Assembly: GCA_022447625.1 (NCBI GenBank)
Contig: JAKVAX010000003.1
Location: 248,001 to 312,000, forward strand
DNA length: 64,000 nt
Origin: Flavobacteriales bacterium
GTDB taxonomy: Bacteria; Bacteroidota; Bacteroidia; Flavobacteriales_D; Sanyastnellaceae
Direction of reading: 5' to 3'
Each line of letters begins with the position of its first letter. The stretch's first letter is position 1. Both the position numbers and the translations under genes were made by a program. Shown here piece after piece: positions 39,254 to 49,300 of this stretch. Below the pieces are notes generated by a model. That model saw nothing but the letters and a program-made list of their open reading frames with translations. It was not told the DNA's origin and did no database searches.

Positions 39254-41635
39254 TTAGTGCTTGATGAATTCAAGACGCTCTCCTTCATCAGTAACGAAGA
39301 AGTAAACCCCAGCACTCAATTCTTGGACATGGATCGTACCATTGATCTTTCCGCTCATGACCAAGGCTCCAGAGGAATCTAGAATCTCAAACTGCTGCCC
39401 CTGATTCCCAGAGACGAGAATCTCTGAAGTCACCGGATTCGGGTAAAGCTGGAAGCGTTCCGCGCTAGCGTCAAGAACGGAAACCTCACCTGTTTGATAA
39501 GCCCAGGCATAGTCACCTGAACCTTCAAATTGGAAGTCGATGTAGCCCTGGTAATTTTCGTCGTTACCTTGAGTATTGACGTCAAAGGTCTCCACCAACT
39601 GCCATGGCATGCCAGGTACGGGACGATATACCATCACCAAACTATCCTCTGATAGATTGGCATTATCCATCTCCTCGAAGAAAATGGGGTCGTAGTAGTT
39701 GTTCGCATCAGGGTTACCGTAAAAGCGAGCTCGACATTCCATATCAAGTGCGTCATTCTCTGCATAGATGGTCCAGAATCGATCACTAGCCAAAGAGTAC
39801 TCGGGTTGACCAACTGGATCATCAGCACCAGTCCAGTGGTTCTCAATACGGATGAAGTAGTCGCCTTCGGTTTCAAGGTCAATGCGCATTTCAGCAAATC
39901 CGAAGTCAGTGATACCGTCATCAACGATACGCTCTTCCCCCAGGCATGCTTGATTGAGTTCGTCGTTTCTATTAACCGTAATGAGGCCAGGAGCCTCATC
40001 CAAGTTCAAGGTGAGCATCACTGGATCCGCACCAACCAATACCACTTCTTCTACAACTTCATCTCCTTGTTCAATGGAGACAGTCACCGGCACATTCTCA
40101 CAGTAGTCAGGACTGTAATGCAAGAACTGAGCGACTGTTAAGTCTAATACATAGCTGCCGTTGTCGTCCGTGAGCGTTCGTTCAGTGATTCTGAATTCGG
40201 GGAAACCTTCTTGGAAGACCCAACCATCAAAGAAGGCTGTCATATCGCTATCGGTTTGAGGATCTAGAAAATCACGCAAGTTCTCTGTAGAAACCGCTTC
40301 AAACTGATAAGTCTCCAGGAAGTCTGTCATCAGTTCGAAGTAATCATCTCCCATGAAGGTGCGCATGGTGTGAGCGATATCAGCTCCTTTGTTGTAGACG
40401 TGATCTCCATACGTGTGTTCATGTCCAATGCCTGAAACTGGCAAGCGCTCACCGTCGTTCATGTGTGCATACTGAAGTACATCCTTGTGGTTGTCTTTGA
40501 CATAGTCGATGTATGAGTCATACCCTTCCAGTGACTCCAAAAAGAGCGCTTCACAGTATGAGGCCATACCTTCATTGATCCACATGTCTTCTTGTGTTGA
40601 GCAAGTAACCAGATCACCCCACCAGTGATGAGCGAGTTCGTGTGCCATGAGGGTTTGACTACCCAGCCCGCCGTTCGCAGCAAATTCTGGATAGGCAATG
40701 TTCGTAGCATGCTCCATCGCACCCGAGGCAAATGGCACCAAAACGTATCCAATACGCTCCCAGCGGTAAGGACCATAAGCTTCCTCAAACCCATCCAAAC
40801 AAGGAATGAGATTCTGGAATGAGGTCAGCATGTTGGGAATATTACCTGTTTCCGCAACAAGCCAGATGGGAATTTCTTCTCCCGTAGTGCTACTGAAAGT
40901 CAATTCTTCATGCGTGTAATCACCAACCGCAAAACTTGCCAAGTAACTTGGAATCGATTCAGCAAGCTCCCAAGTGGTGAGGAGACTATCTGGACCTACT
41001 TCTAGCGTTTCTGTGCGCAAGCCTCCGGAGTAGGCTGTTCTACCCTCATTTGTTAAGACGTGAACGGTATAGGTAGAACGTTCCACAAAGTTGTCGAAGC
41101 AAGGGTGCCAAACACGACCATAGCTGTGCGGGTCTCCTTCAAAACCAACCCCTAGATTGAATACATGATCTAGTTGCCAGTAAACACCTCCCCATCCGGA
41201 AGCATCTGTCAATGGGGTGCCTGAATAGTAAATGTCGGCAGTGACTTGATCTCCTGTATTGAGGATGTTCTCAGTGAAGAGCACCAGGGTTTGGTTCGCT
41301 TGATCGGTAGTGATCATATTCCCATCGATAAAAGCACTGTCTACCGTAAGGCCTTCGAGGTCGAATACAAGACGGTCTGTACCATCTTGCAGCACATCAA
41401 CTAAGATAGAGGCATGTGCTTTCAGCAACTGCAGGTCCCATTCTGTAACATCGAGGCTAAGCTCTGTATGGATGAGATTGAGAGAATCGCTTCGCGAGGC
41501 ATCAGCTGGCAGTGACTTCAAGTCATGTTGACAATGGTGATGACAGCGATACGGTCCTTGAAACGTTGATTGCACTTGACCCCAACCTAGGAGGGCTGAG
41601 AACAGAAAGAGTGAAGAAATTATAGTTTTGATCAT
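39254..41635 (-). CDS. M1-family metallopeptidase, T9SS cargo
   Basis: From ATG 41635 (MIKTIISSLFLFSALLGWGQ) the protein has 793 residues. A Cys/His cluster (RCHHHC) follows the signal peptide, then the beta-rich N-domain, and the gluzincin catalytic domain with HELAHHWWGD (H332, E333, H336) and the third ligand E355 in MWINEGMASY. The exopeptidase motif reads GAMEH at 305-309, instead of GAMEN. The C-terminus is a type A T9SS sorting domain (LYPNPVTSEILVSG ... GVYFFVTDEGERLEFIKH). It should act as a surface or secreted aminopeptidase releasing amino acids from peptides. Longer in-frame starts lack a signal peptide. Confidence 0.9.
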   Translation of the reverse strand: MIKTIISSLFLFSALLGWGQVQSTFQGPYRCHHHCQHDLKSLPADASRSDSLNLIHTELSLDVTEWDLQLLKAHASILVDVLQDGTDRLVFDLEGLTVDSAFIDGNMITTDQANQTLVLFTENILNTGDQVTADIYYSGTPLTDASGWGGVYWQLDHVFNLGVGFEGDPHSYGRVWHPCFDNFVERSTYTVHVLTNEGRTAYSGGLRTETLEVGPDSLLTTWELAESIPSYLASFAVGDYTHEELTFSSTTGEEIPIWLVAETGNIPNMLTSFQNLIPCLDGFEEAYGPYRWERIGYVLVPFASGAMEHATNIAYPEFAANGGLGSQTLMAHELAHHWWGDLVTCSTQEDMWINEGMASYCEALFLESLEGYDSYIDYVKDNHKDVLQYAHMNDGERLPVSGIGHEHTYGDHVYNKGADIAHTMRTFMGDDYFELMTDFLETYQFEAVSTENLRDFLDPQTDSDMTAFFDGWVFQEGFPEFRITERTLTDDNGSYVLDLTVAQFLHYSPDYCENVPVTVSIEQGDEVVEEVVLVGADPVMLTLNLDEAPGLITVNRNDELNQACLGEERIVDDGITDFGFAEMRIDLETEGDYFIRIENHWTGADDPVGQPEYSLASDRFWTIYAENDALDMECRARFYGNPDANNYYDPIFFEEMDNANLSEDSLVMVYRPVPGMPWQLVETFDVNTQGNDENYQGYIDFQFEGSGDYAWAYQTGEVSVLDASAERFQLYPNPVTSEILVSGNQGQQFEILDSSGALVMSGKINGTIHVQELSAGVYFFVTDEGERLEFIKH

Positions 41636-41846
41636 AAGGTTCAAACTGGAATCCTGAATATACACAGATGTCAAGTATAGCGGGCTTCGCAGGGGATGTA
41701 ATGTTGATTTCCTTTCGTGAACAATGTGAAGATGCTGACGGTTGTTTGAAAAAAAATCACTTGTCGGGTAGGGGGTTGCGATGCAAGCTTGTATTAACCA
41801 CAGTTGGAAACCCATACTGAACGAAACTGACGTATTTTCTAAATGA

Positions 41847-41854
41847 TAGATTTG
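41847..41854 (+). promoter_or_regulatory. -7 element upstream of the 508-residue helical protein
   Basis: TAGATTTG matches TAnnTTTG, 36 nt before the ATG at 41891. No TTG is found at the expected -33 distance. The rest of 41636-41890, between divergent genes, shows no coding content. Confidence 0.45.
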
Positions 41855-41890
41855 CGATCCGTCAATGTGGGTGAGGTAAATTGAATTCCT

Positions 41891-43417
41891 ATGAAACCTT
41901 CTACGGAGTTATTTGATCTTATTAAATCGCTTTCTAAAAGTGAGAAGCGATTCTTCAAGCTTTCATCTTCACTGCAAACAGGGGAGAAGAACTACCTGAA
42001 GATTTTTGATGCTATCGATAAGCAATCTGAATACGACGAAGGTGCGATCAAGCACGCTTTCCGAAACGAGACCTTTATCAAGCACTTCCCTTCGGAAAAG
42101 AATCACCTCTACAAATTGATCCTAAAAAGCTTGCGTGCTTACCACTCTGATAATTCAGTGAGCTCGGTACTAAAGCAGGAGATCAAGAACATCGAAATCC
42201 TGTACAACAAGGCCCTATTCAAAGAGTGCAACAAATTCTTGATGCGTTCGAAGAAGATGGCCATTGAGCACGAGAAGTTCTACTACCTCTTCGAGCTCAT
42301 TAGTTGGGAAAAAATGTTGCTTGAAGAGGCACTGGAAGATGGTCAGTTTACCAAAGACCTTGATACTTTGATCAAAGAAGAACAAGAAGTCATCGAGAAG
42401 TTGAGAAACCTCGCTGCTTACCACGTTCTATACTCGAAGATCAACTATGTATTCCGCAGCGGTGGATTTGTACGAAACGAAGACGATCGCAGCCTAGTAG
42501 AGGAGATCAAGAACCATCCACTAATCAAAGGAAAGAATACTGCGTTGTCGCAGCGAGCGGCTACGATCTGTTACTATACACAAGGATTCTGTAATCTGGC
42601 AAACGGTGATTACGATACAGCACAGTTGAAATTCATGCGTGTGAAGGAAATCCTTGACAAATCACCACACATTCGCCGTGATCTGGCGAAGCGCTATGTG
42701 CGCACGCTAAGTAATATCATCAGCTGTCAGATCGACCAAGGGAACTACGCCGATGCTCGTGAAATGACAGAAGAGTTGAAATCAGTCAGCAAGGCGAAAG
42801 GGTTTGGAAGTACAGATGTTCAAGTGTCAATCTACAAAGACACGAACATTGCCGAATTAAAGGTGTGTCACTTCACAGGAGAGTTTGAAAAAGGACTCGC
42901 CTTGGTGAACGAGATCGTTGAGGGAATGCACAAGCACGAAGGAAAGCTTCACAAGGAGCAAGTACTTAGCTTCTACTACCAGATCGCGTACATCTATTTC
43001 GGAGCCGGTTTGTACAACAAGTCGTTGTTCTGGATAAATAAGGTATTGAACGATAACGAGAACACGTTACGTCAAGATATTTACAGCTATGCGCGTTTAT
43101 TCAATCTAGTCATCCACTACGAGCTAGGAAACTTCGACCTGCTCGAGTACATCACCAAGTCTACGCAACGCTACCTCAGCAAGCGTAACCGTGATTACCA
43201 ACTCGAGAAATTGGTGATTGAATACATGCGTAAGTTCATCCGCGCGAACAACGTGGTTGAGAAGAAAGACTTATTCTCTGAATTCCGTTCAGAGCTGGAT
43301 CAAGTGATCCAGGGACCAGAACAAAAGATCGTTCTTAAATACTTCGACTTTATGAAGTGGGCAGACAGCAAGATCGAGAATGCTACGTTTGCTGAGACTG
43401 TAAGAAAAGCGATCTAA
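41891..43417 (+). CDS. Conserved all-helical protein, TPR-like, function unknown
   Basis: The 508-residue protein is soluble, charged and almost entirely helical. It begins KPSTELFDLIKSLSKSEKRF. Helix pairs with patterns such as ATICYYTQGFCNLANGDYDTAQLKF and FYYQIAYIYFGAGLYNKSLFWINKVL-like spacing resemble tetratricopeptide repeats in the second half. No signal peptide, membrane helix or catalytic motif is present. A role as a protein-interaction scaffold is inferred. It is a single gene with its own promoter and terminator, flanked by exported-protein genes. Confidence 0.75.
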   Translation: MKPSTELFDLIKSLSKSEKRFFKLSSSLQTGEKNYLKIFDAIDKQSEYDEGAIKHAFRNETFIKHFPSEKNHLYKLILKSLRAYHSDNSVSSVLKQEIKNIEILYNKALFKECNKFLMRSKKMAIEHEKFYYLFELISWEKMLLEEALEDGQFTKDLDTLIKEEQEVIEKLRNLAAYHVLYSKINYVFRSGGFVRNEDDRSLVEEIKNHPLIKGKNTALSQRAATICYYTQGFCNLANGDYDTAQLKFMRVKEILDKSPHIRRDLAKRYVRTLSNIISCQIDQGNYADAREMTEELKSVSKAKGFGSTDVQVSIYKDTNIAELKVCHFTGEFEKGLALVNEIVEGMHKHEGKLHKEQVLSFYYQIAYIYFGAGLYNKSLFWINKVLNDNENTLRQDIYSYARLFNLVIHYELGNFDLLEYITKSTQRYLSKRNRDYQLEKLVIEYMRKFIRANNVVEKKDLFSEFRSELDQVIQGPEQKIVLKYFDFMKWADSKIENATFAETVRKAI

Positions 43418-43440
43418 CGAAGAGATAAACCTGCAAAGAA

Positions 43441-43467
43441 AAAGTCCCGCACAAGCGGGACTTTTTT
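43441..43467. terminator. Bidirectional intrinsic terminator
   Basis: AAAGTCCCGC (43441-43450) pairs with GCGGGACTTT (43455-43464) around ACAA, flanked by A-rich sequence on the left and T7 on the right. It lies between the convergent stops at 43417 and 43489 and can serve both strands. Confidence 0.9.
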
Positions 43468-43488
43468 ATGTCTTTGTGTTTCGTTCGA

Positions 43489-45438
43489 TTACTGATTCAT
43501 TACCGTGAATTCAGTTCGACGGTTGTCTTGGTGTTGATCTTCTGTACAATCAACGCCATCAGAACAGTTGTTCAATAAACGCGTTTCTCCATATCCACGA
43601 GAGATCAACATTGATCGACGAACTCCTTTGCGAACCAAGTATTCAGATACCGCTTTTGCACGACGCTCTGAAAGCTGCTCGTTGAAGTAGTCACTACCAC
43701 GTGAATCACAGTGTGAACCAATCTCTACTTTCAAATCAGGGTTGTCTTTCAACAGCTTCGCAACGTAGTCAAGGTAAGGCTGTGCATCCAGACGAATATC
43801 CCACTTGTTGTAGTCCCAGTGGATGTTTGGGATCTCGTAAGGCTTGTTCGGATTCATTCCTTTAGGGTAACCATTACCGTCGCCGTTACCATCGCCATTA
43901 CCAGCAGTTCCATCAGGGTTGCTGAGTTCAAGTAGGGCGAGGTTCACATCGATGTTATCTCCATTTGGCTTGTTTTTCGTAGACACCTCTTCGTTGATTG
44001 AGAAGTATCCTTCCTTCTCTGCGCGGATGCGGTAATCCTTTCCAGGCAGAAGATCGAGTTCAAACATTCCAACGTCGTCAGAGTAAATGATCTCTTCCGT
44101 ACCATCGGTGAGGTTCGTAATGATGATTTTCGCTCCTTCAATAGGGTTTCCACTCGTCTGAGAAGTAACCAATCCGTCAAGCGTAAAAATCTGCTCTGTT
44201 TCTTCGAATGAGTAGATTTGATCATTTCCTGAACGATCTGATGAGAAGTAACCAAGATCGCTTCCGTCAATGAACGAAATAGCGAAATCATCCGCCGCAG
44301 TGTTCATTGGGTAAGGAAGGTGGAATGGTCCGTTCCAGTTTCCTCCTTGGTGCACGCTGTACATCATGTCAAGACCACCGAGTGTCTCATGTGCGTTCGA
44401 AGAGAAGTACAAGCTATCGTCAGAACGTAGTGAAGGGAAGAGTTCGTTTCCTGGTGTGTTCAATTCACTTCCTAGGTTTATTGGCTTTTCCCAAACGCCT
44501 TGATCGTTCATGGTCGTCTTGTAGAGGTCCATACCACCAAAGCCACCTTGCAGATCTGAAGAGAAGTATAGTGTTTTCCCATCTGCCGATAGCGCAGGAT
44601 GAGCGTACATGTAGTTCTCATCACAGAAGGGCAAGAGTTGCGGTTCTGACCACTTTCCTTCTCCATCCTTCGAAGAGATGTACAGTTGAGTTACGTTGAT
44701 TTCTTCCGCATTGGCAGACAGACGACTCTTGCGCTCGTAGTTCGATCGCGTCAAGATCATCGTTTGCTGGTCATCAGAAACAACAGCGATACCATCGTGA
44801 TACTTGTCGTTCACTTCTTCTACTGGTTGAGGGTTACCGATCGTTCCATTAGAAACGTCAGCGAAGTAGAGGTCTGTAAACTTCAATCCCGTGTACTTGT
44901 CTTCTTCTCCCGTTCCTTCTTTCTCGGCACTGAAGTAGATTCCAGAACCGAAAGCGAAAGGTGCATATGCTGCATCCATCCCAGTAGAAAGAGGTTTGAT
45001 ATCGAAACGAGAAGAGTCTGCTTTGTACTCCTCGATGCGACGACAAGAAGAACGAAGAGCTTGAGCTACTTCGTTTCCTGGCTCACGAGAGAGGATGCCA
45101 TCGAAGATCTCTTCCGCGTTAGCGTAATCACCAGTAGCCATCAAAGCGCGACCATAGTTGATACGATCTTCATCCGTATTTGACGGATTACTAGCTAAAA
45201 TAACATAGGTTTCTACAGCAGAAGCGAACTGATTTGTTTCAAGGTAAGATGCAGCTAATGCGCGACGTCCTTCTTCATCATCAACTTTGGCCAGACCTCT
45301 TTCGAGATGGTCAATAGCGTCAGTGTAGCGAAGCTCATCGTAAGCCTGCAATCCATCTTTGATACTAATCTTAGCACAGGAAGCTAAGAGAAGTACTCCT
45401 AGAACGAGTAGCGTACTTTGAAATAGTGACTTGTTCAT
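43489..45438 (-). CDS. OmpA-family lipoprotein with TPR, WD40-like and regulatory domains (PorE-like)
   Basis: The 649-residue protein starts with a lipoprotein signal ending LLLASC. In order it has TPR helices (about 25-135), a PD40-type beta-propeller (about 155-420, with repeated ALSADGKTLYFSSD-like blades), a carboxypeptidase-regulatory-like beta sandwich (about 430-510), a Gly/Asn/Asp linker, and an OmpA C-terminal domain (540-649; HCDSRGSDYFNEQLSERRAK) that binds peptidoglycan. This is the layout of Porphyromonas PorE and of OmpA proteins found beside SprB-type adhesins. It should anchor the adhesin secretion unit to the cell wall. It starts 3 nt after the PorP/SprF gene and is last in the cassette. 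Confidence 0.88.
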   Translation of the reverse strand: MNKSLFQSTLLVLGVLLLASCAKISIKDGLQAYDELRYTDAIDHLERGLAKVDDEEGRRALAASYLETNQFASAVETYVILASNPSNTDEDRINYGRALMATGDYANAEEIFDGILSREPGNEVAQALRSSCRRIEEYKADSSRFDIKPLSTGMDAAYAPFAFGSGIYFSAEKEGTGEEDKYTGLKFTDLYFADVSNGTIGNPQPVEEVNDKYHDGIAVVSDDQQTMILTRSNYERKSRLSANAEEINVTQLYISSKDGEGKWSEPQLLPFCDENYMYAHPALSADGKTLYFSSDLQGGFGGMDLYKTTMNDQGVWEKPINLGSELNTPGNELFPSLRSDDSLYFSSNAHETLGGLDMMYSVHQGGNWNGPFHLPYPMNTAADDFAISFIDGSDLGYFSSDRSGNDQIYSFEETEQIFTLDGLVTSQTSGNPIEGAKIIITNLTDGTEEIIYSDDVGMFELDLLPGKDYRIRAEKEGYFSINEEVSTKNKPNGDNIDVNLALLELSNPDGTAGNGDGNGDGNGYPKGMNPNKPYEIPNIHWDYNKWDIRLDAQPYLDYVAKLLKDNPDLKVEIGSHCDSRGSDYFNEQLSERRAKAVSEYLVRKGVRRSMLISRGYGETRLLNNCSDGVDCTEDQHQDNRRTEFTVMNQ

Positions 45439-45441
45439 AGT

Positions 45442-46365
45442 TTAGAAGTATCGAGGTGAGCGTTTCTTGATTTGAACATCTTGTCCGAAATCATATCCGA
45501 TCATGATCTCATGAGAACCGCTCGAATAGTCGTTGATATCCGTTAGTATGTAGTCGTATGAATATCCTGCACGAAGCTGAGGAGTAATATTATACTCAAG
45601 CATTCCGATCAAGGCATCACCTGTTCTGTAACCAGCTCCCAACCAAAGGCGGTTGTAGAAAAGGAAATTACAGTTCAAGTCAACCTCAATAGGAGCGGCA
45701 GGTAAGTACTTTACAAGCACCGATGGCTTGATAGCCAAGTTCACGTTAGGTGTGAAAACGGCTCCGCCATTCAGGTAGTAGTGTTGCGTGAAGTAATCTG
45801 CAGTCACCGAGTTGTCAATGATAATTTCATCGTCAAGAGAATAGATCATTGGAACAGAGAATCCAGCGAAGTAACGTTCAGTATGGTAGTAAACCCCGAA
45901 ACCGAATTTCGGAATGAACTGTCCTTGAATGTTCGCGGCATTGTATACCGGGTCATTTTCGTCCCAAACAACCACTTCACTCAAGTCAGCAGAGTATGAG
46001 CTTCCTCCGAGTTTCAATCCGAAAGAAAGGTCACCTGCACCAAGAGGAAGGTGGTAAGCGATATTCGCTGCAGCCTCTAGTTGACTCGTAATACCAATTT
46101 GATCGTTTGAAAGAATCAAACCTACACCCAAACGTTTGTTGGCGATTGGTCCGTCAATAGCAACCACTTGCGTAGTAGGCGCCTTATCAAGGTTTACCCA
46201 CTGACTGCGGTGGAGTACGCTGGCAGACCAATAGTCATGCGTACCTGCATAGGCAGGGTTCAACAGAAGACCATTGAACATGTACTGGCTGACCTGAAGT
46301 TCCTGCTGTGCAAACCCTAGGCTTGAGAAGGAAACGGCCAGAATAATGAGAATCAGTTTTTTCAT
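45442..46365 (-). CDS. PorP/SprF family outer-membrane protein
   Basis: The 307-residue protein has a signal peptide (LILIILAVSFSSLGFAQQ), the family opening QELQVSQYMFNGLLLNPAYAGTHDYWSASVLHR (split here as VSQYMFNG and NPAYAG), and regularly spaced beta strands ending SGSHEIMIGYDFG. PorP/SprF proteins are outer-membrane barrels needed for secretion or surface retention of T9SS cargo carrying type B sorting domains, and usually lie next to such cargo genes. Here it follows the giant adhesin by 12 nt, exactly that arrangement. It lies 3 nt ahead of the PorE-like gene. Confidence 0.92.
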   Translation of the reverse strand: MKKLILIILAVSFSSLGFAQQELQVSQYMFNGLLLNPAYAGTHDYWSASVLHRSQWVNLDKAPTTQVVAIDGPIANKRLGVGLILSNDQIGITSQLEAAANIAYHLPLGAGDLSFGLKLGGSSYSADLSEVVVWDENDPVYNAANIQGQFIPKFGFGVYYHTERYFAGFSVPMIYSLDDEIIIDNSVTADYFTQHYYLNGGAVFTPNVNLAIKPSVLVKYLPAAPIEVDLNCNFLFYNRLWLGAGYRTGDALIGMLEYNITPQLRAGYSYDYILTDINDYSSGSHEIMIGYDFGQDVQIKKRSPRYF

Positions 46366-46377
46366 AGGTCGTTCGTA

Positions 46378-49300
46378 TTAGCGGCGTAGATCCACATAAG
46401 TTGCAAATTGTCTGTTGTCAGCTTCGAAGACAACGAAGTAAGTTCCGTCAGGAAGGTCTTCTCCATCAGCGTTTACTCCGTTCCATTCATTCGCATAATT
46501 CTGTTTTTCATAAACGATGTTACCCCAGCGGTTGAACACCTTGAAAGTGTTGTTCGGGTGCTGGTCAATACCAAGGATTACGTAAGTGTCGTTTGCGTTA
46601 TCACCATTTGGTGAAACCCCAGTAGGAAGGGTGATATCGTCAGGCTGTGTCACGACGATGATTGAGTCTTTCACACAACCATTCGCATCGACGATTGTCA
46701 AGGTGTAATTACCAGCAATAAGATCCATTGGATCTTCAGTACCGTCTTCGATCGTCAATGGTCCTGACCACTCGTAAGTGTATCCCGGTGTTCCACCTTC
46801 CACTTCCGTATCAATACTTCCATCGTTACCTCCGAACTCGCTTACGTTGTATCCGCTATCGAGAATAGGAGAGAAGCCATTGATCGTGATGCTGTCAGGT
46901 TCAACCACTGTGAAGGTTCCGTCTCCAGTGCATCCACTTGCGTCTTCGATAGACAGCGTGAATGCTCCATTGCAGATTCCATCAAGGTCCTCGTCAGTGC
47001 TGACTTCGTTTCCTTCAGCATCAGTCCATGAGTAGGTCAATGGAGCCACACCGTTGGTTACTGTCGCATCAATGGCACCGTCGCAATCACCGAAACAAAG
47101 TGGGTTTGTTACGTTTCCATCTACGATGATTGGATCCGGACCAGGAACTGTCCAGTCAACAACTACCGTACAATCATTTTCATCAGTGATCGTGATCGTG
47201 TAATTGCCTGGGCAAAGGTCAACTGCCGCCACAGTGCCATCAGCTACATCCGTTGGGCCATCCCATTCGATGTCTGATTGTCCTGTTCCTCCGTCAACGT
47301 CAACCAATACTGTTCCGTCACAAGCGCCACAATTAGCAGCGGTACCTGTTATTTCAACAGTAAGTTCTTCAGGTTCAGTGAGTGTCCAGCACTCTTCCAT
47401 TTCACAACCGTTCGCATCAACGACTGTCACACAGTACTCACCTTCTTCAAGGTCGATGGCTCCATTTTCGTCTCCAACTGCAGGGTCCCAAGTCACTGTG
47501 TAAGGAGCGGTTCCTCCAGAGATGGCGAGGTCAATACTTCCGAGGTCTCCGAAACATGAGATGTCAGAAACAGTAGCATTGAGGTTAAGTGGCTCTGGAA
47601 CGTTCAAGTTGAATACTTGTTCGGTTTCACAGCCATTAGAATCCGTTACGATAACGCTTACAATGTCATCTCCACAGATGTCAGTGAGAGTCGTTCCGTT
47701 TCCTGCTGGGTTGCCGTTCAATGTCCATTCAATAGTGTATTCTGGAACACCTCCTGTAGGTGCGATCGTAATCTCTCCGTCACATGCGTCAGCGCAACTG
47801 ATGTTCATGCCTCCTTCGTACTCAGAGAAAGTCGCGTTCAATTGAATCGGAGTTGGTTCAGTCAAGACGAATGCAAGGAGTGTGTCACAACCATTGGCAT
47901 CCGCTACAAGCACTTCGTAGACTCCAGGACAGAGATCTTCTATGTCTTCTGTCACGGCGAACTCTCCACCGTCGTTGTCAAGCTCCCACAGGTAGGTATA
48001 TGGTCCAACACCTCCTGATACTTCAAGATCAATCGATCCAGTACACTCTCCATTACAGATAGGGTTCTGAGGAGTGGCAACAACTCCCAATGGAGTGTCT
48101 GGTTCAGTGATCTCCGCTGTAGCCGTAGCTTCACATCCGTCAGCATCCGTTACGAGGATTTCGTAGGTACCTGCTGGTAGACCGTCTTGGTTTGGAAGGT
48201 TGATGTCTTCAATAGCATCACCAGTCCAAACGATCGTGAATTCGGGCTCACCACCTTCAATGGTTGTGATAATGCTTCCCGTCGAATCACCGAAACAAGG
48301 AATGTTGAATGGCGTTCCTTCCAAGGTTGGAACGAAGAGGTTGACAAGGAATGTATCGGGCTGTGCAATCACAACCTCTGACGTATCCGTACATCCGTTG
48401 AGATCAGTTACGACCAACTCCAGTGAGTCAGCAGCAATACCAATCAATATGTTACCAGAGTATTCACCCTCATTCCAATCGTAAGTATAGCCTCCCGCAC
48501 CACCAGTAGCAGTTACTGTTGCTTGTCCGTCAGAGTAATCGAAACAGCTAACATCCTGAAGGAAGTCAATTGATACATCGATTGGCGTTGGCTCAGTAAT
48601 AACGAACTCGATGATGTCTTCACAGTCGTTTGTATCAACGATACGTAGCTCGTATGTACCAGGACATAGATCAGTAAGCGTTGTCGCTTCAGGATCGTTG
48701 TCACCAATATCTCCAGTGATCCATTCGTAAACCACGTAGTCACCGCTTCCTCCTGTAACGTTTGGAGTGATTGTTCCATCACATGATTCATTACAGCTAA
48801 CGCCGAATCCGTTGTAGTCGCTAATCGTTCCTGAAGTCTCAATCGGATCAGGTTCGATCATTGGAATTTCAGTAGTCGCGATACATCCGTTGTCATCCGT
48901 TACAACCACACAGTAAGTTCCTGCAGGAAGGTTGTCTTGGAATGATACTCCTGGAATGTTCACCGGATCACATCCAGTCCAATCATAGTTGTAGCACTCA
49001 GGAGCAAACTCTGTACAGTCTGGAGTTCCTCCAGATACCGTAACCGAGATCTGACCGTCTGTAGCGTCAGGACAAGAAACGTTGTATCCTCCATCGAAAA
49101 TGGTTGTACTAACGAAGATGTCCATCACTTGTGGCGCATCAAGGAAGATGCTGTCTGTTTGCTGGCAACCAGTGTCATCCGTTACAGTAACTACGTAAGT
49201 ACATTCGAAGAGGTTGGTGATACTCGGGCTATTTGAGCCTCCGAAGAAACACTCTGGTGAAGGAGCCCATTCGTATGTGTATGGACCAACACCACCAGAA

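Noticed and set aside
44686-45183. Plus-strand open frame of 165 codons inside the PorE-like gene
   Set aside because: It is antisense to a clearly coding OmpA-type gene, is rich in Arg, Ser and Cys as expected of a shadow frame, and has no recognisable motif or promoter.
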